A stretch of 64,000 nucleotides of DNA from positions 1,984,001 through 2,048,000 of the forward strand of contig CANUEZ040000140.1 of assembly GCA_948099385.1 (NCBI GenBank). Reading direction: 5' to 3'. This DNA is from Fasciola hepatica (taxonomy: Eukaryota > Platyhelminthes > Trematoda > Plagiorchiida > Fasciolidae). Below the pieces are notes generated by a model. It made no database searches. It was not told the origin of the DNA and saw only the letters and a list, made by a program, of their open reading frames with translations. Position numbers and translations under genes: made by a program. Shown in pieces: positions 30,650 to 42,298 of the stretch (its first letter is position 1; every line of letters begins with the position of its first letter).

Positions 30650-33600
30650 CTGTCTTGAGTAGCTGTCATGCTTGCCCTCGAGAATCCCTCATGGGAATGA
30701 CTGAATAAATAAGAAAAGACATAGTCTGCTGTATGTTACTGTGTGATGGTGCAAAGATTTGTTGTATCAGAAAGGAAGGAAGGAGTGCAAATGACGGGTA
30801 TAATCTTTTCCCGGGAAAACCACATCCCAGCCATCGTTTAATCATAACGACGCTCATTGCTGCTACTACAGGGGGTGGTGGTTTGTTCCAAGGGTTCGGC
30901 ACACGATGGGAGAAGAAATTTGCCCCATCGCCTTTGATTGCCCTCGATTTCATCAGTTTGAGCTCGTGTCCCCTGAGCGTCGAGTTGTTACTTGGGCCTA
31001 ATAACGGCCTGTGGGTTTCGGTAACTCATGGGGGTGTTTGAACGACCTCCCAGGCACCGCCTGATTAGCGAGAACAGGTCAAGGTCACTGAGGTCATCTC
31101 CGCATATCTTGTCCCGCAACCCAGTGATCATCTTAGTGAACCACCTATGAACGGTTCCCAACAGCTGTTTGTCCCTGACTAGTTTCGGTGCCAAGGTCCT
31201 AACGCAGTATTCTGGGTGGACACAGTAACATCGTGAATGATTGAAAATTCCTCATCTGTTACCTTTATATATTTTCTTCACTGACTTTGGACTACTTTTT
31301 CTCACCGTACTCTTGCTGATGCTGTTTTGTGGTCATCATCCTTTCTACGATCGAAGCATTTACTTTTTTTCTTTCTCGGCCGTGCTTTCTTGGTGAGATA
31401 ACTTTGTGGACATTCATTATGGTAATGAGCCTCAGTGACTCGAGGCAGTTTGTTTTTATTGCTGTTTGGTTTCACTTTCTCGCTCACGTCGACGGACCGT
31501 AGACGTTCAGCTCGTTCACGTTGACTTTTTCGGCTCCACGCTTAGGACGTTGTTTGTCGGGCCTGATTAAGCGTGGAGAATTTATTCCATTTGCTTGGAC
31601 TGCAGGACAGGTACTTTCTATCTATCCTTTTGGTCGACTGTCCTCTTTGTACAAATTTTCGTCCTGATTCTGACTACCTCTTGGATGGATAGTGATCAAG
31701 GCTCACTGCAAAAGGTATGATTGTTATGTTTTATATTTTAACTCACAAACAATAACGTAGAATTTGCGGAGCATTCTTGTTTTGATTTGGGTTCCGCATC
31801 GATTTGGGCTACACGTTGCTTTGAGGTTCCGAGGCGCTATCAAGGAGGCGTGAAGGTAATTGATCGGTGAATCGGGCAGTCAATCGTCAGACACTTAATT
31901 CTGACCTGGTCTCGTTAGTTTTGGTCGGAAGATGTGCTTTCATGCGCCTCTTTAATTTGCAATATTGTTTTGACATCCGTAGACCTGACAGTCCATCACG
32001 ATGGGAAAGTGAATCTATTTCTTTTTGCTGCTGCCGTAAGGCACTGTTTTGGTTGGCGTAAATGATTCGTGCACTTGGATGCCAAGATCATTTTGACTTC
32101 GTATAACACGATTTCCCCTAGCGATCGTTCATCGCAGTGCCGGGACTTCCCCAATCCCCCACCCTGGAGCATCCTTCTGCACTCACCTCTATTTAGAGGG
32201 AACTCCCATGTTTCTGTACACTTTTTTCTGCTCGGGTCTTCCTGTATATAGTTCGGAGGTGGTTGCCCCCCAATCATGAGATCATTCACGAACAGGAAGC
32301 CAGAACTTCTCAGGGTGTCCACCAGGTCATTTATTTAGGTAGAGGATCACATGGGTCTTAGCAATGATCCCTGCGGCACCCCACTGCATGCCCTTTCTGC
32401 CTTGGACGTTGCGTCCTTAGCTCAAACATGAAAATTCGTATCGGTGAGGTATGCTCTAATACAGTTCAACGCCCCTGTTCAACCCTCATGCTTTGCGTTT
32501 AGTAAACCCGCCTAGCCGAAAAGTTTCCGGAAACCCAGATAACACACTTGAACCCGCTCGTCTTTGTCCAGTCTGCCGATCCCTTCGTCCGGTAATGATA
32601 AGAGTTCCGTTAGACACAATTTTCTTGCTACAGGTCTGTGCTGCCTTACAGTGGCTATGCGTTAGTGTTCATCATGCCTCGTGATCCTAACTCTGACGAT
32701 GTTCACAAGTACTTTTATACCTCCGAGAGCAGGCTGACGGGCCTGCAGCTGGATACAACTTCCCTCTTGCCTCCCTTGTGGGCGTGCATCACTTTGGATT
32801 TTTAAAAAAGTCAGAAGTTAGCGCAGCCGAGGCTGGCGATCTGCTGGACAAATGCGCTAGATTCCTGGACTCTGTGCTTGCCAGCGGACATATGATGGCG
32901 GGATGAATCTCCTCTGGCCAGACTGCCCTAATTCCCCATAGCTGACTGATAACCGGTTTCACTTTCAATGGCTTAGTCCGTTTGGGGAACGCGATAGGGT
33001 TCTGGTAGTGATGGATGATTTCCGGCACATGTGGTGTGTACCCTTTAACCACTTGGGCTATTCACTCCGGCGTTGCTTGCATGCCTACCTTGCTCACTCA
33101 CAATATTTCCTACCGGCCCTCATGACTGGGCCTTAGACTATACATAGTTGTAAAGGCCTCCGGGCATTTTTTGGGCTTTCTGAGCCAGTCTTGCCCCGTG
33201 TTGTATCTGACAAGACTTCCGTAATTTTAGAGCATAGTCGCAAGCCCTCAGCGTAACCTGGCGTGTTAAAAGGTCTTCCCCATTATTTTCTGCTTTATTC
33301 TGTTCCTCTTGCTGACTATTCCTCCTCCTCCATCCTTCTTCCACCAGCTGCGAATCCCCGATATTAGATGATATCTGCTACTTCTCGTGGAAATTATCAC
33401 ACCCTTCCAAGGGGTACTGTTCCTTTTCATATCCAAAAATTTATGAAAGCTTGTATTCCTATGAGCACCTTCATGAGATTCTCACCTGTCTCCCGCCTTA
33501 TCGCCAACTGCCTTTTTAATTGGATTCCATTATGCATCACTGACCACTTTCTCGTGAATATTGTATTTTCCGTGTCCTAAGATAATATTCACCTCAACAT

Positions 33601-34745
33601 TCTTACATCCGGCCGATTCATCACTATTGCATTAGCTGACTCGAAGTTTAACCAAACTTACTGGGTATTCTTAGTAACGTTACTTCAATAAAATTCCCTC
33701 GAGCCTTTTTACCCTGTTGCTATTAAGTGAGACTCCCCGATTTTATTTGCTTGCAATCTGGAAAGTTGCCCTAGTAAGGTTGGCTTTTTTGCCCTGTTTA
33801 ATTTCAGTGCCTGTGACGGGCTTGAATCTTGCTTCCTGAGTTGCTTCCAGGTGAGGTTTCTCGCTGCGTTGCAGCTAGATTGGAACGGTAAATATCAGGA
33901 GTATCGGAGTCCACTTGTATTGTGCTGGCTTGAGTTGGCCTTTCCTAGCGAGTTATTAGTGTTCCCCTCTGCTGACACCAGGCGATGCTTGCCCGCGATG
34001 ATGGACCCAGCGCAGGTGTGGATGCCATAAAGGGCTTTTTGGGTGGCCTCTGCCATTGTCTATCCTTTATTGAGTGATCTGGTTCCAAGCGCTTCTTTCC
34101 TGCAGTAGCCTTGATTATCTTGTCAATTGCGGTATGTAGTAATTACCTACCCAGCATGAAAACCCCTTATATTTTAGCATTGCCCCAGTGAGCACGTCCA
34201 CCACAGGGTGACGCGTGTCCCTCTCTCTCAGTCGGGTTACGCGACGTAACAGTTCGACGTCTCCAAATGGCTGTCTTAGCACCCCGGGCCAAGTTACTTA
34301 ATTATCTTCAAGAGGTAGGTTTCCTCCTTCAGTGGCGGTAAGTCCATGTCACGAACATTCATTAGGTATCGAAGCTGAAAAATTCTCTTATTCACGGCTT
34401 TGTCAGACCCCTCATGCCTGACTTCTACTGTCTCCAGCCTTGGACTAGATTTTTTTGATGGAGTTCGTGCAAATAACTATTTCGTTACAAGAGCTGGTGG
34501 TTTCCTGAGATTGCCAAAGGCAACTTCACTGGTCCCTGCTTGACTTAACAGATTCTGCGCATATTCACAGCATAGTCCTTTCTCCACATCTTTTGAGCAT
34601 GTAGCAGAACCGCAAGGGAATGCTGGGGATTCTGCGGATTTCTGATTTTGCCTCCTATTTGTTTTCGATGTGTTGCCCAGAGAGGTGGAGTGCTTTGGTT
34701 GAAAACAGGGAGAATGTGAAGAAAAGCACTGGACCATGTGCATTC
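30650..34745 (-). mobile_element. CR1-like LINE inserted antisense into the Jockey-like LINE
   Basis: On minus, the RT part begins near 33350 with a linker resembling 'P+.+Y.YV..K...GPVG'. It has KVMHAHKGGKREVVSSCRPV near 32780-32720, matching 'VVHPIHKGGDRESV.NYRPVSL'. At 31194-30988 comes VHRWFTKMITGLRD and DLDLFSLIRRCLGG, matching the 'QRRATK+V.GL' and 'L.LFSL..RR.RG' blocks. At 30940-30860 FFSHRVPNPWNKPPPPVVAA matches 'FFS.RVVN.WN.LP..VV.A'. The 5' part up to 34745 is coding-like but not assigned. The 3' end is near 30650. Confidence 0.74.
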
Positions 34746-35029
34746 GGTTAATAGTGAACTACATGTACGATTCAAAACCTCAGAAGTTTCCTATCGGCAT
34801 ACACACAGCAACAAGCGAGGGGTGACCAGCTCAGCTGTACGATATCATGACCGACTGCCAAGAAACTCCTTGAGCTTACCTTCCTTCTACTTGTCAGTTA
34901 CCGTGCGTCCTTGTGTAGTTACACGGCTTCGGCAGTTTCGCTCAATCCTCTTCTGTTTGGTTCAGTATGGTCGTTCTTTTCCACTCTGGTTGCTTTTAGA
35001 AATCTGCTGATCCTATTTCCACCTATTCA

Positions 35030-37130
35030 CCAGCAGCTCGGTCGTCACGCAGGTTCGAGTCACGGAGTAGCGCAGGCGCAGGTGCTTCTTAGTCTCTTCA
35101 TGCAGCCCGGAAACAAGTGTCCGCCTTCCGTTTAGAAAGCCAAGGATCGTTTCATGCACAACAAAGCAGAATTCCTAGCTTGTCTCACTACTGGTATCCC
35201 ATCATTCTGGTCTCTCTTTGGAACCGTTTCCCATGATTTTTGCCCCCAGATTTCTCCCCAATCTCTAACTGGTCTGGCCCCTTAGTCTATGAACCTCAAG
35301 AAAAAGCCGAGGTTTCTGCCTAACGGTTTGCCTGTAATTCATATTTATCCAACTCTTCTATTCCTCCATCTCCAATCACCCTCACTAGCCTCCCGCCCAT
35401 TTTCCTTATTATAACCACTCGACTAAAGCATACCACCTGGTCTGGGCAGCGTTCCACCCATCGTTCTTAAAATGTACCCCAGGGTTAGCACTTGATTTGT
35501 AAAATCCTTCCTCCGTTTTTTCCTTCCAATCTGATATTTTCTACCCCATGTGGAAGAAGCCGTAAGTTTTCTCATTCCCGAACACAAGGACTCTTCCGAC
35601 CCGAAAAACTTTCATCCTATTCACCTAAATTGTCATATCGAAAGTCACGGAAACTATAATCTCCAGTCGTTTACGATCTTTTCTCGATCATGAAGGGCTG
35701 CCAAACGATCGTCAATGTCGGTTCCGACCTTTCCATTCTACCGGTGACCTACTAATCATAGTCTTGCGTTCCTGGTCAATGGCACTCGATAACCGCGGAG
35801 TAACACACCTGGTTTCACTAGACTTATCTTAGGTATTTGACCGTGTCTAGAACAAAGGTGACAGTTTAAATCGACTTCTTTTGACTCACTTTGAGCCCTT
35901 GTCGTTTGGACGTCGGGCTTTTTCAGCAACCGGACCATTTTCTTCCCCGTCGATGGGACACAATCACAAGCTTTCCCCATGAACTCTGGTGTTCCCCGGG
36001 GGTTCTGTAATTTCACGCAACCTTTTACTGTTTCTCATGCATGACCTCTTATCCACCAATTCTAACTTCATTCATGTTTTTATGCATGACTCCGCCCTTC
36101 ACTATTCTCATCTAACCTCCTGTCGTCCAACGTCGATCGCGACCTTTTTACCCTTGTAATTTCGCTCATTTTGGACCTTGAACAGATCTCCTCTCGGGGC
36201 TCTGAAAACGGTTTTCTCTGCTATGCCTATAAAACCTCGCTCAACTTCTCTCGAATGCCATTCCCTCGTCCCCAGTTGAGTTGTTACTTGGTCCCCCTTC
36301 GTTCCTCCAACTTCAATTATCTTCTGGGTCTTTCGATCAGCTCCTCTCTATCTTGGTCTTTATACGCATGTTCCGTTGCTTTCTATGCTGCGCGCAAATT
36401 CTTTCTTTCCCGCGCCAGATGTTTCTTTGAACCATCCCACCTCTCCTTACCGTAAAGAGCTCAAATTTGCCCTACGCTTGAATACTGTTGTCACATGTGG
36501 GGTAGAGCCTGGTTTTTTTATCTCTTCTCGACCGGGTCCAAAGTGACCCCTTCCGTCTGTTGTTTTGCCATCCGATTTGAAGTTAGTTGCCCAATGGAGG
36601 GAGGCAACTTCGTTGTCCCCACTCTACCGTTATTATTCTGGGCTTTATTCCCTCGAGCTTGCCTTGGCAGCCCCTATTCCCATTACTTTTCGGCGTCCAT
36701 CCCGAGAACAGGCGGTAAGTTACTCTTATCGGGTTCCTGTCGCTCAATCGCGGACTTCAACCTTTCAGTCTTCGTTTTACCGTAGCTATTAGGGAAAACA
36801 CTTTCCCTCTGACTATCAACCCTCCCACAACGTTTATCTTTTTGAAAGTGGAATCAACATACTAGTTTTGGAGCTAATGTTCTCTACAGACTCCTACAGT
36901 GTTTCCGAGCTGGAAGTTTTATTCCTCTTACAGTAATCTAATTCGAGTGTAATTAGAAATCCTCAATTTCCAGTGTGCGGTCTTAGAACCTCGAATAAGT
37001 TGCAGGGGTTTTTACTCCCCGTTCATTTTCGTTTATCCTCCTTGTGTGCTTTCACTGTGTATGGCGAGACAATGTGGCCCTCCTGTTTTTGGTGATCCCG
37101 CTTAAAAACAGAGCAGACTGCCAGCTGATG
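35030..37130 (+). mobile_element. Jockey-like LINE, reverse transcriptase half
   Basis: The plus strand continues the element begun at 29540. KAKDRFMHNKAEFLACL near 35140 is followed by a decayed RT with 'FVKSFLRFF', 'DSSDPKNFHPIHL' near 35600, and an intact run at 36171-36455 that includes SLNFSRMPFPRPQLSCYLVP and LLGLSISSSLSWSLYACSVA. This is the family pattern 'LNFSRKR....P......NLLGL.ISSSLSW'. After it come YCSHMWGRAWFFY and SPLYRYYSGLYSLELALA, the C-terminal 'DLSLFYRYYHG.CS.ELA' block. It ends in a CA/CG-rich 3' region near 37130. Stops and shifts are numerous. Confidence 0.76.
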
Positions 37131-38390
37131 CCGTACGCTCGCTTACACACGCACGCCGGCACACGCGCACACGAGCAATACTTGTACTGTCCGGTCATTA
37201 AGTGAGTCGCAATCGGTTTACTTTTTTAGACATGCCCGTACCTAGCACTCATGTTCGTTCACCAAAAGACCCATCCATGAATCAAGTTTTCTGTGCTTTT
37301 TAAAGTTTGTATTATAACAAGATCGGCCGAGATGAGATTTAGATATGAGCGTTTTTTTCATTCCGAGAACAAAACGAACAGTGACAACTCCGACTCTTTC
37401 CCTAGAGCTTCTACTTTTGAGTTCGAGGTCCTTTTATACTAATCTGCCCCATTTTTCTCTCGGAATTTACCGTTTAGCCAGTCACACAACTTCTTTTCCT
37501 ATCCCACTGCACTTTTATTCTCGGCGTATATTTCAAATGATCACTACGTTGGGAGAAATAGTTAGCTATCGCGGTCAATTTCACTCTCGCATCCACAAAC
37601 TCACTTTATCAGCTTGGTAGTAATGTTAATAGTTCCCTTACTGCTTCGTTTATATTTCCGTTCTTTCACAGTATTTCCGATTGAGGCTGTCGTTAGGAGA
37701 CATCAGCCGAAGCCACTGCAGGCAGTGTTTGGTGAATCATTATCTAAGCCGAACCGACCGCAAAGACCTCTGTGAACCTCCGTGTTATTCAGCACACTAG
37801 TGTTCCGTAGGACCGTGAAGTATTCGTCGCCGTTGTATAATCTTGCTGACTAAAGGATCGCGTAGGATGTTTGGTGTCTCGCTTTGTCACGCTTCTTTCG
37901 GTTGGCCCTACTAGAATGATTCCACAGACTGGAGGTACTCTAATGAATCGACCCAAGTATTCCCCAAGACACTCTTCATATTGCCCCAACTCATTGCAGA
38001 ACGTCTTCAAAAATGAAACACACAGCACGTTCTCCAAAGGATAAACCTGGGACCTGGCAGACTGCTTCTGTTACGGGTCCATTCTCTAGTATGCACGACA
38101 TCCATCGATGGAACGGTCGGTTTAAGTTTCCGTGACGAGAATCGACGCATTTTACCATGCAAGGCTGAACGTTTTAATACCTGCGGCAGTGCATATGTGG
38201 TGTTCCCTCACCAGATGTTATCAAAGAAGAAGTTCAGTTGGATCATGGAAGTGCGGAACGCGACGACGAAAAACACTGTGTGGGTTGCAAATAGGTCTTG
38301 GAGAGTGTCCCTCTGGGAAATCTCATATTCTTGTGATAGAAAGCTACGCATGTTCGTTTTGGAGAAAATAGACGGCCTTGCCAAAATTAT
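37131..38390. other. Unassigned DNA with a short RTE-border-like segment
   Basis: At about 37680-37735 the text GTCGTTAGGAGACATCAGCC and its surroundings resemble 18911-18965 (GCCGCTAGGAGTTATCAACC), the start of an RTE copy. This suggests a very short relic of the same family. The rest has no recognised feature. Confidence 0.4.
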
Positions 38391-38394
38391 GACA

Positions 38395-40330
38395 GAGAAG
38401 TAGTACAAAATCCCCGAAGTTATAATGCTGCAAGAGTCTTGGCTACACAAAAATATTGATGATGAAGTATCTTCCATGCTTTAGGAGCCAACCCTTCCAT
38501 GAGGCTTCAAAATGGCGGCGGTGGAGTAATCTTTTACGTGAAAACAAGGCAGAGCAAGACAACCGAGTTGGTTTATGCGCACTCGGCAGAAAAGATGAAT
38601 TGTCACGGTATAACACTCAGGCAACGTTTTTAAGCGGAGTTTACCCAGTGTTCATTGAAGATATTCACTTAACTCTAGATGCAACGACAAATGTGTTCAG
38701 AGCGTTTTCTGATCTGTCGACTTCAGTTATCTCGGACTTATATGGCCCTGTGTATGTTTGGCGGCGATTTTACCAGACCTGACGCAAATTTCCTGATGAC
38801 AGTCGGTTAGCACGTTTCCCCACCGAAAATGGTACTTACTTTTTCTTTTGCTTTCACGTAGTGGGGCTAATTTTGGTCTAGCAGCGTGTGTCATTGAACA
38901 TTTATGATGACTGTATTCGGAAGGTTTGTTTAGTTACCTGTAGCAAAAAAATCAATACTGATCCTTAAGACAGACATCCAGGGCTGTCAGGCTAAAAAAC
39001 TGCTTCTCCGAAAGTCAAGCGCATTCATGACCTGCTGTAAATTTCACCAATTCTATCTTGTTTTACACCCGAAGTTCCCCGATATTTCATGAGAAACTTA
39101 CGGGTTAACCCAGCGTGTATTTTCGAGGTAGCCGTCGGTCTGAACCAGTCTGTGCGTATGTCGACAGATTTTCTTCTCCTTTTCCAAACAACTATATGTG
39201 GTAAGAAAGAACAAATCTACGAAAACGTATGAAATCCTAAGGTAGAGCTGACTACTAAGGTGATAAAATTAGAAATCGAGTGCTCAGTTGGACTATATAA
39301 AGTTTGAGTTTGGGAATACCTTGCCATATTTCTTCCTTATTGTACGCCTTCGTTAGCCCTTCCGAATATGCTTTGACCACCTGTCCGTCACTGCGGTGCT
39401 CGGCACTACGTCGCTACGATCACCTTAACTGTGTTACCCACAACCCATGAGAAGTAGAAAACTATCAGTGGGGAGAGGGTAGAGACCGTATATTGCGACG
39501 ACGTGCACGTGAAGCTGTGAAAAAAGCCCACCACGATTGGCAGGAAGCTTTCAAATAAACAGTCATATGCTAAAGAAGAACAACCTTGGACCTAGCCACA
39601 GTGGATACCATCCTGGAAAACTCAAGTTTTCGGGACGAAATACTATGAAAGTGCTCTGTGGGGATAATTCAAAGGGCGGAAACCTTTCTGTAGACTTTGA
39701 AGAGTCTTGGCTCGCCGCTGTTTGTCCTACATGCCTGGGGTTACAGGCCCATGCCTGACATCTTACGCAGCTTCCTTACCGATCATAACCTTGTAGTTAG
39801 TTGGGGAATATTTCGTTTCAACCTAACTCAGCAATAATTAGTGGTTCACGATGATCGGTCTTAGGTCCTCTTCTCTTCCTGATCTACACAAGTGGCCTTC
39901 CGACAACCCCCTCAATGAACATTGCCACGTATGCCCTGTATGCGGACGATGAAACCCTCTAGATTTCCAGGGTTGGACAGCTGTAAATGGCAGTTGATGG
40001 AACTAAACGCTGCCCCAAGGCCTGGGATGTTCCGGTCGTTGACCACAAGTGCATGATCGTGTTATCCGGCAGAGCGGCTGGTCTCACTTTTTATGATGAT
40101 TGTCCATAACAGAGCTACTCATTATCAAGCCTTTGTATCATCACATATATGCCAACTTGGATTGTACAAATAATTAACTGTTTTGCATAAGTCTAGCTGC
40201 TGTGTCCTGCTTTTTATCTAGGCTTCGGATAATTGCTACCATTCATTCATTAAGCTCGAATTCTACACTTGGCGTCACGACAGTCATTCAAGATCATGCT
40301 GCTCCGTAGCATGAAATTTTAGGGTTTAAA
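38395..40330 (+). mobile_element. CR1-like LINE, internally deleted
   Basis: The plus strand starts at the endonuclease block VIMLQESWLHKNIDDE (38420-38470), continues through shifted frames with FRSQPFHEASKWRR, and loses the rest of the endonuclease near 38780. At 39490 RRRAREAVKKAHHDWQEAFK is the linker before RT. At 39860-39960 SVLGPLLFLIYTSGLPTT followed by YALYADDETL is the RT palm with the catalytic YADD intact. The 3' UTR shares about 80 bp with an inverted copy at 42105-42190 and ends at an A/T trinucleotide tail. Confidence 0.8.
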
Positions 40331-40370
40331 TAATAATGATTGTATCAATGATAACAATAATAGTAATGGT
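40331..40370 (+). repeat. Degenerate (AAT)n tail
   Basis: AATAATAATGATTG and further AAT-like units. It is the 3' tail of the plus-strand CR1 and also abuts the 3' end of a minus-strand LINE relic, so two elements meet tail to tail. Confidence 0.65.
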
Positions 40371-40900
40371 ATATTTCTCGAACACGGTCATGAAGCTTGC
40401 GCAAGCGCTTGATCACAATGTGCAGTGTTGCTCAACATGAATTTTAAGAATATGAGTTGAAAATTTCAGCCACCTATTAGCATGTGTCGCTGAGGTTGGC
40501 TTGGATCAAACTAATAGCGGTTTGCGCGACATATGCAAACCGGTTTCGATTTCGAGGTGGGCGACGGTGTTTTTTGGGAATACTAAAAGGAGCGATGACA
40601 TGAATCTGAAGATTCATTATATACCTAAAATGCAGGTGATGGATGACGGATCTACGGGAGTTCAGTAAACGTAGTGATTTGAAAAACAGGGAGACATAAA
40701 ACTAATTGTATGAAAGTGCCCTCGGGTACGTTGATGAATGACAGGAGAAGTGCAATAACACAAAGAAGGTGAGTTTAGTTCCAGGATTAGTAACCCGTAT
40801 CACGTAGTTCAGGGAAAGCGTAAATGGAGGATCCTGGATCGGTGAAGAATCAATTTCAAGCATGGTATGGTTTGGAGAAAGTATAAAATGTTGCATGTTG
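40371..40900 (-). mobile_element. LINE relic, same family as 51.3-53.4 kb
   Basis: The minus strand ends EKYTITII before an ATT-rich tail, as the copy at 51.3 kb ends SRKYTIII before its (ATT)n tail. Upstream text (HLEIETGLHMSRK against CPEVETDSQ) also aligns. On the plus strand both start AATGGTATAT next to the AAT repeat. The family's domains are not recognised; only its 3' part is shared. Confidence 0.5.
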
Positions 40901-40981
40901 AGTAATAATGCAAAAAGATCAGGGATTTGTACTGTGGAATGTTGAAGCTCAGATACTGAAGAGACCGAAGTCGTTAAATTT

Positions 40982-41335
40982 ATGAGAAATCAAATACGGC
41001 AACCCCGTGCACCGTTTGCTTATGCAGAATGGAGGCAAGCACCGAGGCGGCAAGGTAGATGTGAAAGAATAATTTGCGCGTGGATGGGACTGGTACTCTG
41101 CAAGCGTAGCACTACATTTTTTACCATTTATTTCGGCTTAGTTGGATTCCTATACTGGATAAAGTCTGAAGAACATCAGAGTAAGATTGTAGAAGAAACT
41201 ATTGACGTTATCGACGGTGGAGAATTAGAGAAAATTGGCCTCATACCAAGAAAGGTAGACGTGGGTTTTGCTGTGCTCCGATTCGATGGTGCTGGCTCAC
41301 TGAAACTGTACTTGAATGCGACCGAGGTAATCTAA
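40982..41335 (+). CDS. Unrecognised 117-codon open frame with one hydrophobic segment
   Basis: The frame has a predicted membrane-like stretch, TTFFTIYFGLVGFLYWI, preceded by Arg/Lys-rich text and followed by an acidic region (EEHQSKIVEETIDVIDGGEL). I do not recognise the family. It lies between transposon relics and has no visible splice signals or promoter. It may be an exon, a piece of an element, or chance. Confidence 0.2.
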   Translation: MRNQIRQPRAPFAYAEWRQAPRRQGRCERIICAWMGLVLCKRSTTFFTIYFGLVGFLYWIKSEEHQSKIVEETIDVIDGGELEKIGLIPRKVDVGFAVLRFDGAGSLKLYLNATEVI

Positions 41336-41879
41336 TAAATATTCCTGCGTATGAGATCGAGGCTAATTTCGAAAGTTTCGAACGGTGATGTATTACTTGT
41401 GAGAAAATTTTGGATGGACACAATCCCGCTGCTTTCCTGAGCATTGTTGGAGAGTCAGAGTATTCTTTTGTCAAGAACTTGTCATTCCCGCAGATGCTTG
41501 TTTCTCTGAAATACGAAGAAATCAGGAATCTTGGGTTCCGTCAAAGTGTAAAACTCTAGTGCAGTGATCGAACGCCAGCAGTGATCTCGTCTGGAGGAAT
41601 AGCAGAACACAATAACCGATAGTGTCTAAACATACGGCCTAAATATGGCCCGACTGAAGTTGTGGGACTGTTATATGTGGAACGGTTGGAATAGACGAAT
41701 CGGTGCCCATAAAAATGAGATTGACGTGAAACGCTATGGTGCGACTTGTTTGAATGCGTGCCACAAGGGTATATAAACGTTGTGATCAAGGTCAGCCCCG
41801 TCATTGGCCGCGATGGCTGTCGGTGCTGCGGGCGCGGCTCTGGTTGATGGTTCTGCGGTGTTTTCTCGCTTAGGTCGCG
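41336..41879. other. Unassigned DNA
   Basis: No motif recognised. The 41556-41996 minus frame runs from here into the 193-bp repeat that follows. Confidence 0.4.
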
Positions 41880-42072
41880 AAACGTAGAGGAGTTTTTCAG
41901 ATTTTGAAAACGATTTTCGGGTTTTTCAAAGAGAAACTTCAACTTTTTTTCTATATTTATGATAGTGTAGTTACCGTTGGCTGTGTAATTCTCCAAAACG
42001 AGTATCAGTTATCGCCCATGTTCGAAAGATGCGCCAAAAGTAGCGTCTTCCCGCGCCCGGATGTTTAGTTTA
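41880..42072 (-). repeat. About 193-bp repeat, direct copy at 46158-46355
   Basis: The segments share blocks such as GATGCGCCAAAAGT, GTGTAGTTACC or GTGTAGTTACG, and TTCGGGTTTTTC or TTTGGGTTTTTC, with an estimated 75-80% identity. The copies lie on the same strand and flank the gypsy element plus the last exons of the minus-strand gene. They are unlike the gypsy LTR at 43163-43604, so I read them as a separate dispersed repeat. Confidence 0.75.
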
Positions 42073-42104
42073 TACCCACAATAGCCTGAAGTACATTTGA
42101 TCAT

Positions 42105-42190
42105 TTACATAATCCAAGGTCACTTTGTGTGATGATACAGAGGCTTGATGACGAGTGGCTGCTTTATGGACAATCATCACACCTACCACA
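42105..42190 (-). repeat. CR1 3' UTR-like fragment, inverted copy of 40094-40175
   Basis: On minus, GATGATTGTCCATAAAGCAG and TCAAGCCTCTGTATCATCAC match the plus-strand CR1 tail at 40094-40170. It begins within a few bases of the stop codon of the minus-strand gene, so the end of that gene's last exon may have been altered by this insertion. Confidence 0.75.
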
Positions 42191-42298
42191 GGTCGAACGA
42201 AGCCTGGGGGTGTTTGCAGTTTCTGAGTGGTTGAATGGCCATTCTTTTAGAAATTCTCAACCCGGGTTCATTAGGAAGTTTCGGATGAGGATCAACAT
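42183..42298 (-). CDS. Unrecognised gene, exon e (to stop)
   Basis: After an 88-nt intron ending TACCTCAG, the frame continues DVDPHPKLPNEPGLRISKRM and ends at TAG at 42183. A GTAGGT follows in the last codons (CTGTG|GTAGGT), so a further splice is possible, but a CR1-like repeat starts right there. Confidence 0.55.

Noticed and set aside
38190..38400. AYVVF text on plus as a candidate terminal USP exon
   Set aside because: The acceptor phase is wrong and the following text is not like any USP C-terminus; it adjoins a CR1 endonuclease.
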